This document shows positions 35,633 through 43,823 of a stretch of DNA of 64,000 nucleotides, piece by piece. The notes beneath the pieces were generated by a model. The model had not been told where the DNA came from. It made no database searches and saw only the letters and a program-made list of their open reading frames with translations. Origin of the DNA: Marinihelvus fidelis (GTDB lineage: Bacteria; Pseudomonadota; Gammaproteobacteria; Xanthomonadales; SZUA-36); contig NZ_VYXP01000002.1 in the NCBI RefSeq assembly GCF_008725655.1, forward strand, positions 400,026 to 464,025. The letters are read 5' to 3'. Position numbers and translations under genes: made by a program. The first letter of the stretch is position 1; each line of letters begins with the position of its first letter.

Positions 35633-36502
35633 TCAGATCCGATCCAGGAATGCCTCTCCGAAACGCGCCCGCAGGTAAGCGTACTGCGGGGCGCAAATCG
35701 CCTCGATCCGCTCCATCAATTCCGGCTCGATGGGCTGGCGACCACTGTGGCTGTTGGCCTTTGGCACGCGCGAAAAATCGATCGACTGGTGATCCAGCCC
35801 AAACGTGTTTTCCAACAGTTGCACCACGCTGGCCGGGTCGCCCACCAGGTCACGGAACGCGAAAACGCTGTAAGGGATGCCCGTCGCGTCCAGCTGTTCA
35901 AGTGCATGCCGGTAGTCACCCCGGGGCGGCTGCGATGATTCAAGCCACTCAATCCGTTGCCGGGCCGTTGCGCTCGCGAGTTCGGGCTTTCGGTTAATCG
36001 TCATTGAAAACCCGGACACCATACGCCTGACCGGGTCGCGAATGACGAGCATCGCATGAGCGTTGGGCAACAGGCGCCTGATGTGCTCGAAACCTTCACG
36101 CCCCATGGTCATGTAATGCGGTGTGAAATCGCACAGCACCGTGTCCAGGCCGCGCCGCAAGCGCGAACGGATGACTGGGTTCTTCAGAAAAAGGTCGCGA
36201 TACCAGGCGTCGCTGCCAACACGCGCGGTGTCCCCCAACTGGCGCAGATAGGCCCGCTTGTAAAATGCCAGCCTTCTCGAGTTTTCAAGCGCCAGGTCGA
36301 CTCTTTCTGTCACCCGCCCAACCAGGTAATCGGACGCCTCTCCCCCTGCCACCTGGGTAAAGAAGTGCACTTCCTTCAACGGTGAAAACTGGAACGCGTC
36401 ATGCTGCCGGAGCGCCTTGTGCAGCCAGGTCGACGCCGTTTTCTGCGCGCCGATATGGATCAGCGCCGGCGTTTCGATCACCACGTCCTTCGGCATGGCC
36501 AA
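35633..36502 (-). CDS. Sulfotransferase
   Basis: A 289-residue sulfotransferase related in plan to the convergent one: ALIHIGAQKTASTWLHKAL (5'-phosphosulfate loop), PLKEVHFFTQVAGG, and AMLVIRDPVRRMVSGFSMTIN (3'-phosphate motif), ending in a KANSHSGR element. Probable target is a polysaccharide hydroxyl. The start could be the third residue (MPKD). It ends the minus-strand suf cluster and lies 4 bp after sufS, so it may be transcribed with the suf genes. Confidence 0.92.
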   Translation of the reverse strand: MAMPKDVVIETPALIHIGAQKTASTWLHKALRQHDAFQFSPLKEVHFFTQVAGGEASDYLVGRVTERVDLALENSRRLAFYKRAYLRQLGDTARVGSDAWYRDLFLKNPVIRSRLRRGLDTVLCDFTPHYMTMGREGFEHIRRLLPNAHAMLVIRDPVRRMVSGFSMTINRKPELASATARQRIEWLESSQPPRGDYRHALEQLDATGIPYSVFAFRDLVGDPASVVQLLENTFGLDHQSIDFSRVPKANSHSGRQPIEPELMERIEAICAPQYAYLRARFGEAFLDRI

Positions 36503-36505
36503 TGC

Positions 36506-37756
36506 TCAGCCAAACATCTCGCGGACGCCATGCAGCGCCTCGACCAGAACATCAAACTCGGCCACGGTGTTGTAAACCGCCAGCGACGCACGCGCTGTGG
36601 CCGGCAGGCCGAACCGGGCGATCGCCGGCATGGCGCAATGGTGCCCCGTACGGATAGCAACGCCGTAATGGTCGATGATCGTGCCGATATCGTGGGGATG
36701 GACGCCATCGAGCGTGAACGAGATCACGCCGGCCTTCGCCCTGGCGGTACCGACGATGTTCAGCCCCGGCACGCTTTGCAGGCGCTCCGTGCCTGCGGCC
36801 AGCAACGCCGCCTCGTAGGCCGCCACGCGGTCCATGCCCAGGCCGTCGAGCCAGTCAACGGCGGCGCCGAAACCGACGGCGCCGGCGATGTTGGGCGTGC
36901 CCGCCTCGAACTTGTTGGGCGGCGCGGCGTACTCGGTGCCGTCGAAACTCACCTTGAGGATCATTTCGCCTCCGCCCTGGTACGGCGCCATGGCCTTCAG
37001 CGTCGCCATCGGCGCCCACAACGCGCCGACACCCGTGGGGCCGTACATCTTGTGCGCGGAGAAACAGTAGAAGTCGCAGCCCAGCGCCTGCACGTCCACG
37101 GCCTGGTGCGGCACCGCCTGTGCGCCGTCCAGCAGCACGGGGATGCCTTTTGCCTTTGCCCGCGCACAGATCTCGGCGACCGGGTTGACGGTGCCCAGCG
37201 CGTTGGACACGTGTACCACCGCCAGCAGCTTCACGCGCGGCCCCAGCAACTCGTCCATGGCGTCGAGGTCGAGCTCGCCCGCGTCATTGAACGGGATGAC
37301 CTTCAGCGTCGCCCCCACCTGCTCGCACAGCATCTGCCAGGGCACGATGTTGGAGTGGTGCTCCATTTCGCTGACGACGATTTCGTCGCCCGGCTGCAGT
37401 CGCGGTCGCAGGAAGGCCTGCGCCACCAGGTTGATCGACTCGGTGGTGCCACGGGTAAAGACCAGCTCGTCCCGTGAAGGCGCGTTGATGAACTTCGCGA
37501 CCCGTGTCCTCGCACTTTCGTACGCGTCGGTGGCTTCCTGGCTGAGCAGGTGCACGCCGCGATGAATGTTGGCGTTCTGCGTTTCGTAGAAACGGCTGAC
37601 GGCATCGATGACCGCGCGCGGGCGCTGGGCCGAGGCCGCGGTATCGAAATACACCAGCGGCTTGCCATGCACCTGGCGCTCGAGGATCGGGAACTGAGCG
37701 CGGATCGACTCGACGTCCAGCGCCGGCGCCGTGCCGGTGGCGGCCAGGTCGCTCAT
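36506..37756 (-). CDS. sufS: Cysteine desulfurase SufS
   Basis: A 416-residue PLP enzyme supplying sulfur for Fe-S cluster assembly. PLP lysine is in YCFSAHKMYGPTGVG (Lys about 236), the N-terminal LVYFDTAASAQRP is typical, and the active-site cysteine is in AIRTGHHCAMP (Cys about 374), the group II SufS pattern. Overlaps sufD by 4 bp. No SufE or SufU is visible in the window, so its sulfur acceptor is not identified. Confidence 0.96.
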   Translation of the reverse strand: MSDLAATGTAPALDVESIRAQFPILERQVHGKPLVYFDTAASAQRPRAVIDAVSRFYETQNANIHRGVHLLSQEATDAYESARTRVAKFINAPSRDELVFTRGTTESINLVAQAFLRPRLQPGDEIVVSEMEHHSNIVPWQMLCEQVGATLKVIPFNDAGELDLDAMDELLGPRVKLLAVVHVSNALGTVNPVAEICARAKAKGIPVLLDGAQAVPHQAVDVQALGCDFYCFSAHKMYGPTGVGALWAPMATLKAMAPYQGGGEMILKVSFDGTEYAAPPNKFEAGTPNIAGAVGFGAAVDWLDGLGMDRVAAYEAALLAAGTERLQSVPGLNIVGTARAKAGVISFTLDGVHPHDIGTIIDHYGVAIRTGHHCAMPAIARFGLPATARASLAVYNTVAEFDVLVEALHGVREMFG

Positions 37757-39033
37757 TCCTCGACCCCGGTGTAGCGCGAAAGCTCGGTGGCCAGCAAGTC
37801 GCGGGCCGCGGTGTCACCGGCGCGGTCAACGGCGGCCCGGCAAAACGCGCCGATCAGCACCTCGCGCGCCAGCGCTTCGTCCAGGCCACGGCTGCGCAGG
37901 TAGAAAAGTGCCGTGTCATCCAACTGGCCGACGGTGGCGCCGTGGCTGGCGACTACTTCATCGGCCTCGATCACGAGTTCCGGCTTGGTGTCGACCTCGG
38001 CATCGGCCGACAGCAGCAGGTTGGCATTGGACTGGTGCGCCTCGGTGCCGTCCGCACCGGGCGCGACATGCACCTTGCCGGAAAACACCGCCCGGGCGCG
38101 GTCATCGACCACGCCGCGGAAAAACTGCTCGCTGGTGCAACCGGGCGCCGCGTGCTCGACGGCCAGGTGGTAATCCACGTGGGCCTCGCCGCGCGGCAGG
38201 TAGGCACCGTTCAATGCGCATTTCGCGCCTTCACCGGCCAGGCGAACGATCAGTTCATGCCGCGCCAACCCGGCGCCGATATCCAGGCCATCGTACTGGT
38301 AGCTACTCTGTCCGGCCTGTTCGACGTGGGTACGGGCGACCTGCATAGTGCCCTCCTGCGTCGTCTGGAGCCGTGCGTGGTTGAGCCTGGCACCTGCTGC
38401 CAGCCGTGCCTGCATGACGATATTCAGGTCCAGCTGCGCCGAAGCCTCGCCGCCATCCGATTCGACCAGCGACAGGCTCGCGCCCTCACCCAGGTCAATA
38501 CACAGGCGGCTGTTACGCAGTCGCGCATCCGCGCCACCAACGCCGCGCCACTCCAGGGCCACGCGCCCGGCGTCGACCCCCGACGCCACCCGCAGCACCA
38601 GGCCGGCGCCCAACGTCGCGTTATTCAGCGCCACCAGGGCATCGGCCGCGCCATCGGCGGACGGTTCCGCCAGCCATTGGGCCAGCGCGCCGTCATCCGC
38701 TTCGATGGCCTGCTCCAGCGAGACCAGCTCGAGGCCATTCGGCAGCACCCCTTCAATACCCGCCAGCGCGCCATCCACCACCACAACACGGACGGCGCCC
38801 GCGATCGCTTTTGAACTCGCAGGCAACGACCCGGCCGTTACCGCTGGTGAATCACCAACAGGCCCAATGGGTCGACGGTTCAGCGGCGTGTACTTCCAGG
38901 CTTCGACCCGGGATGTGGGCAGGCCACTGACGCTGAAGGCCTGAGCCCCGCGCTCGCGCAACTGTCGCGCCCACTCGGGCCCGTCCGCGACGTTGGTCGC
39001 GAATGCCTGGAGCTGGTCGACCAGCGTGCTCAT
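37753..39033 (-). CDS. sufD: SufD, Fe-S scaffold subunit
   Basis: About 426 residues, beta-helical SufBD family. The C-terminal half has AHQSNANLLLSADAEVDTKP, VVASHGATVGQLDDTALFYL and a LIGAFCRAAVD tail, the conserved SufD segments. It forms the SufB-SufC-SufD scaffold complex. ATG 39033 starts MSTLVDQLQAFA and overlaps sufC by 4 bp; the frame upstream lies inside sufC. Sequence is less conserved in the N-terminal half, as usual for SufD. Confidence 0.92.
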   Translation of the reverse strand: MSTLVDQLQAFATNVADGPEWARQLRERGAQAFSVSGLPTSRVEAWKYTPLNRRPIGPVGDSPAVTAGSLPASSKAIAGAVRVVVVDGALAGIEGVLPNGLELVSLEQAIEADDGALAQWLAEPSADGAADALVALNNATLGAGLVLRVASGVDAGRVALEWRGVGGADARLRNSRLCIDLGEGASLSLVESDGGEASAQLDLNIVMQARLAAGARLNHARLQTTQEGTMQVARTHVEQAGQSSYQYDGLDIGAGLARHELIVRLAGEGAKCALNGAYLPRGEAHVDYHLAVEHAAPGCTSEQFFRGVVDDRARAVFSGKVHVAPGADGTEAHQSNANLLLSADAEVDTKPELVIEADEVVASHGATVGQLDDTALFYLRSRGLDEALAREVLIGAFCRAAVDRAGDTAARDLLATELSRYTGVEE

Positions 39034-39809
39034 GCGGGCGCCGCCGCCTCGTCGAGGCCACCAATGCCGCCGTCCTCGAGCCACTGGTAGCCCTCTTCTT
39101 CCAGCCGCCTGGCCAGGCCCGGGCCGCCGCTGGCGACGATCTGGCCGGCCGACAGCACGTGCACGCGGTCCGGTTCGATGTAGTCCAGCAGGCGCTGGTA
39201 GTGCGTGACCAACACGATGGAGCGGTCTGGCGATCGCAGCCGGTTGACGCCCTCGGCGACGGCTTTCAGTGCGTCGATATCAAGCCCGGAATCTGTCTCG
39301 TCCAGGATCGCCAGCGTCGGCTCCAGTACGGCCATCTGAAAAATCTCGTTGCGCTTCTTCTCGCCGCCGGAAAAACCTTCGTTGACGGCGCGATGCAGCA
39401 GGTCGTCGCTGATGTCCAGCACCTTCAGCTTCTCCCGCACCAGCTTCAAAAAGCCCACCGAATCCAGCTCCGGCTCACCGCGGTACTTGCGCTGGGCGTT
39501 CAGTGCCGCACGCAGGAAATAGGTGTTGTTTACGCCGGGAATTTCCACCGGGTACTGGAACGCCAGGAACACGCCTTCGCAGGCCCGCTCCTCCGGCTCA
39601 AGCTCGAGCAGGTCCTTGCCCTGGTAGGTCACCGAACCGCCCGTGACCTCGTAACCCTCACGGCCCGCCAGCACGTTCCCCAGCGTGCTTTTGCCCGAGC
39701 CATTCGGCCCCATAATGGCATGAACCTCACCCGCCCCAACCTCCAGGTCAAGGCCCTTCAGTATAGATTTGCTCTCAACACTAGCGTGTAAGTTTTTGAT
39801 ACTCAACAT
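39030..39809 (-). CDS. sufC: SufC, Fe-S scaffold ATPase
   Basis: A 259-residue ABC-type ATPase: Walker A AIMGPNGSGKSTLGN, Q-loop ALNAQRKYRGEP region, signature GFSGGEKKRNEIFQM, Walker B LAILDETDSGLDID, switch VLVTHYQRLL. Part of the SufBC2D complex that builds Fe-S clusters. Separated from sufB by 158 bp filled with an inverted repeat. Confidence 0.97.
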   Translation of the reverse strand: MLSIKNLHASVESKSILKGLDLEVGAGEVHAIMGPNGSGKSTLGNVLAGREGYEVTGGSVTYQGKDLLELEPEERACEGVFLAFQYPVEIPGVNNTYFLRAALNAQRKYRGEPELDSVGFLKLVREKLKVLDISDDLLHRAVNEGFSGGEKKRNEIFQMAVLEPTLAILDETDSGLDIDALKAVAEGVNRLRSPDRSIVLVTHYQRLLDYIEPDRVHVLSAGQIVASGGPGLARRLEEEGYQWLEDGGIGGLDEAAAPA

Positions 39810-39842
39810 AACGTTATACCAACCTTAAGTGCATTCTAGTTT

Positions 39843-39931
39843 CCGCAAATGACGCGAATGCCGCAAATTAACGCGAATATTTATTAACGAATATATTTTC
39901 GCGTAATTTGCGCAATCCGCGTAATCTGCGG
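39843..39931. repeat. Long imperfect inverted repeat in the sufB-sufC spacer (REP/BIME-like)
   Basis: Left arm about 39843-39880 and right arm about 39891-39931 are imperfect inverted copies built of CCGCA[AG]AT.ACGCG.AT units around an AT-rich loop. On the sense strand it would form a long hairpin between sufB and sufC in the message. A half copy of the same sequence is found after pntB at 50365-50400. Confidence 0.8.
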
Positions 39932-39967
39932 TAAAAAGTTCGTGGAACCCACGCCCCAATCCGGCAA

Positions 39968-41416
<1,449 letters not shown>

Positions 41417-41463
41417 TTCGTTCTCGAAAAATCTCACTCGTTACGGACGGTGGGTTTGGAGCG

Positions 41464-41490
41464 AGGAGGGAGGAGTAAGGAGGGAGGAGT
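41464..41490. repeat. Two 13-bp direct repeats, purine-rich, in the regulator-sufB spacer
   Basis: AGGAGGGAGGAGT at 41464-41476 and 41478-41490 (14-bp period). A pyrimidine-rich stretch on the same strand at about 41536-41556 is imperfectly complementary, so the sense RNA could fold into a stem of about 16 bp between the regulator gene and sufB. Confidence 0.7.
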
Positions 41491-41553
41491 GAGTCGGAAC
41501 CCCTTCCAGGAACACACGCTCCTTTCGCCTACCTCTTATCTCCTGCCTCCTAC

Positions 41554-42012
41554 CTAGACCAACGTCGCTATGCGAAGCTTTGGCAACTCACCGATACCCG
41601 CCGAACTGTCCGGCGCGCCGGCCATGTCGGCCAGGCTGACCTGCTCCAGTGCCGTGGTCACGGCGCGGCTGATCTTCATCCAGTTCTCGCGTGCGTTGCA
41701 GCTGGCCTCGACCGAACACAGCCCCTCGTGGATGCTGCACTCGGTCATGGCAATGGGGCCTTCAATGGCGGCGATGATCTCCGCCACGCTGATCTCCGCT
41801 GCCGGCCGCTCGACCCGGTAACCGCCACGCGCACCCCGGAACGAACTCACGGCGCCGCTGCTGGCCAGCAGCTTCAGTATCTTGCTGGCGGTCGGCAGCT
41901 CGATGCCCGCGCGGTCGGCCAGCGCCTGTGCGCTGAGCACCTCGTCGCCGGAAGCGGCGAGTTCCACCATCAACAGGATGGCGTAGTCGGCAAGTTTGCT
42001 GATTCGCAGCAC
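41554..42012 (-). CDS. Rrf2-family SUF regulator (IscR-like, Fe-S binding)
   Basis: About 152 residues from GTG 42012 (family start LRISKLADYAILLMVELA). An N-terminal winged helix includes LPTASKILKLLASSGAVSSFRGARGGY; the cluster-binding loop MTECSIHEGLCSVEASCNAREN has three cysteines spaced C-X6-C-X5-C as in IscR. Such proteins sense Fe-S status and control suf genes. It is the first gene of the sufBCDS operon. In-frame starts further upstream (GTG 42024, and beyond) exist. A palindrome over its own -10 suggests autoregulation. Confidence 0.87.
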   Translation of the reverse strand: MLRISKLADYAILLMVELAASGDEVLSAQALADRAGIELPTASKILKLLASSGAVSSFRGARGGYRVERPAAEISVAEIIAAIEGPIAMTECSIHEGLCSVEASCNARENWMKISRAVTTALEQVSLADMAGAPDSSAGIGELPKLRIATLV

Positions 42013-42039
42013 GTTGGATTCCACGTGGCCGTACAGGGA

Positions 42040-42062
42040 TATATATAGTACCAGATCAGTAC
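42040..42062 (-). promoter_or_regulatory. Predicted suf-regulator promoter with overlapping operator
   Basis: TATATA (42040-42045, minus strand) as -10, with GTAC-N7-GTAC (42048-42062) directly upstream in the -35 to spacer region. The placement suits an Rrf2-type repressor site, although the sequence is only a loose match to known IscR sites. Confidence 0.45.
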
Positions 42063-42081
42063 GCTTTAAACCTGCGGACAC

Positions 42082-42114
42082 AAAAAAACCCGCGCGACCT
42101 GCGCCGCGCGGGTT
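42082..42114 (-). terminator. Rho-independent terminator after the PhoX-like gene
   Basis: AACCCGCGCG (42087-42096) and CGCGCGGGTT (42105-42114) form a perfect 10-bp stem around an 8-nt loop; in the minus direction it is followed by a run of T (A7 at 42082-42088 on plus). It lies 17 bp past the stop of the PhoX-like gene and separates it from the suf regulator promoter. Confidence 0.9.
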
Positions 42115-42130
42115 CCTGGAACCAAGGGGT

Positions 42131-43609
42131 TCAGGGTGTCGGGAAGCCAGCCCCGCTCAGGTCAAACTTCCACAGTGAATCACCGATACCGTCCGTGACG
42201 TTGTCCAGATCGGTGCTCTCCGGGTGCTGCACCGTGATCATGAACTCGGTCGGAACCACCGGGTTGAAGATCAGGCCGGTGGCCTCGGATTGCGCCACGC
42301 GCAGCGACAGGAAGTGGTCGACGGACTCGGCCACGCCGTCACCGTCCACGTCGCGGGCAAACCAGACATCACCACCGGTGGACGAACCGTTCGGGGCGTC
42401 CTCGATGATGTAGATATTGCCGTGGACGTCCTGGGCCAGGTTATCCGGTGAGTTCATGGCCGCGGTGGTGCCGGCGTAGCCGACGTTTTTCGGCGTTTCG
42501 GCATCACCGGCGAAGACGCGGACCATGGCCTTGTCATCGCCCAGTTCCTCGACCGAGTAGACGATGCGCTCGGAGGTCGCGGCGAAGTACAGCACCTCGT
42601 TGCCGTTGGCCAGCTTGCCGACCTCGGCGTCTTCCGGGCGCCCGTAAGGCGTGGCACCCAGTTCGTCCGCGGCCGGACGGCCGCCACGGGTATCGTCGGC
42701 CGAGTTCGGGTCGTTGGTTGGGCCATTGCGGAACGGGCTGACCTGGGTCAGCGGCTTGCCGCCCGGGTTGGTCATCGGCACCCAGGTCGCCAGGCCCGTA
42801 CGGGTGGCGGTGGCGTTGCTGCCTTCGTTCCAGTTCAGGTTGGCTTCGCCGGCGTAATCGTCGACGACCAGCACGAAGACCTGGGCCTTCTTGTCGTAGT
42901 GGCTGGCGGGCCCGCTCTTGCCCTTGCCACGACCCTCGCCCGGCCAGACCGCCTTGTACACGGCGCCGGAGTTCCACTCGTCAACAAAGTACAGCGCGCT
43001 GCCGTCGGCGCTGAAGCGCAGGCCCTCGTGGGCGGTGTTGGGAATGCTGTCCAGTTCGCGGATCTTGATATCTTCGACCGGGGCGAGCGGGTTCAGCACC
43101 TCGATGACACGGCCTTCGCCTGCCCATTCCTCGGCCAGCAGCAGCGTGCCCTCGGGCGTGAACGTGGACGGGTCGAATGCCGCGTAGTCGTTGCTCCAGT
43201 CGCCTTCCAGGCCGGCCAGGTCACCGGCGAACAGCACCATGGTCGTGTCGGTGACGGTGTCATACCGGGACACGCCGGCGCCCACCAGGGTCTCGTGCGG
43301 GATGAACACGTAACGGCCGGTCGGATCGTAGGCGACCATGTCGAACATGGACGCGTTGCGGCCCAGGCCGGGAACGCGCACCACGGACTGACCGGCCGCG
43401 GACTCGACCTCGGCCAGGCTGGTCAGCTGAGCCTGGGTCACACCAGCGGGGGCCACCCACGGCTGGCTGGCTTCTTCTGCCGAATTCGGCAGGGTGACGG
43501 AAGCGGACTCGGTTAACGGTGTAAACCAGGTATCGGTGCCGGCGAAGGCCGCGGGGGCCAGGGCCAGCGCGACAGCCGCCGCAACGGGCGCTTTAATCGT
43601 CTTGAACAT
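42131..43609 (-). CDS. PhoX-like (DUF839) secreted protein, predicted phosphate-regulated phosphatase
   Basis: About 492 residues from ATG 43609 (GAGGAG 8 bp before). A Sec-type signal peptide (IKAPVAAAVALALAPAAFAG) precedes a beta-propeller-type domain of PF05787. Matching segments: TPYGRPEDAEVGKLANG and NSPDNLAQDVHGNIYIIEDAPNG, both characteristic of PhoX. The mature protein has no cysteine at all and no Tat twin-arginine motif, whereas classical PhoX is Tat-exported and binds iron through a cysteine. It could therefore use another cofactor set or another substrate. Predicted PhoB half-sites stand upstream, supporting a phosphate-starvation role. Confidence 0.8.
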   Translation of the reverse strand: MFKTIKAPVAAAVALALAPAAFAGTDTWFTPLTESASVTLPNSAEEASQPWVAPAGVTQAQLTSLAEVESAAGQSVVRVPGLGRNASMFDMVAYDPTGRYVFIPHETLVGAGVSRYDTVTDTTMVLFAGDLAGLEGDWSNDYAAFDPSTFTPEGTLLLAEEWAGEGRVIEVLNPLAPVEDIKIRELDSIPNTAHEGLRFSADGSALYFVDEWNSGAVYKAVWPGEGRGKGKSGPASHYDKKAQVFVLVVDDYAGEANLNWNEGSNATATRTGLATWVPMTNPGGKPLTQVSPFRNGPTNDPNSADDTRGGRPAADELGATPYGRPEDAEVGKLANGNEVLYFAATSERIVYSVEELGDDKAMVRVFAGDAETPKNVGYAGTTAAMNSPDNLAQDVHGNIYIIEDAPNGSSTGGDVWFARDVDGDGVAESVDHFLSLRVAQSEATGLIFNPVVPTEFMITVQHPESTDLDNVTDGIGDSLWKFDLSGAGFPTP

Positions 43610-43705
43610 CGGTAGCTCCTCTGGAAATTGGGGCCCATTCACGGGCCGTTGGGGAAGCAGGGGGCTGACGGACTGGCAGATGCGACCGCCCCACTGCCTC
43701 CCGCC

Positions 43706-43772
43706 AGTCTAGGAAGCGTTCATGACAGCAGGACGCAGAATCTTTGACGGTTTGCGGACAGTTTCGTGACAA
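43706..43772 (-). promoter_or_regulatory. PhoB half-site array and -10 upstream of the PhoX-like gene
   Basis: Read on the minus strand, 7-mers at an 11-bp period: TTGTCAC (43766-43772), CTGTCCG (43755-43761), CCGTCAA (43744-43750), a degenerate unit (43733-43739) and CTGTCAT (43722-43728), each separated by 4 bp. After the last one, exactly 10 bp lead to TAGACT (43706-43711). This copies the E. coli phoA layout (box, 10 bp, -10). It lies about 95 bp upstream of the ATG. Confidence 0.8.
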
Positions 43773-43823
43773 AAAGGGCCGTAGGCTTAAAGCCGACTCT
43801 TTGCTGTCACGTGAGATGCCGGC

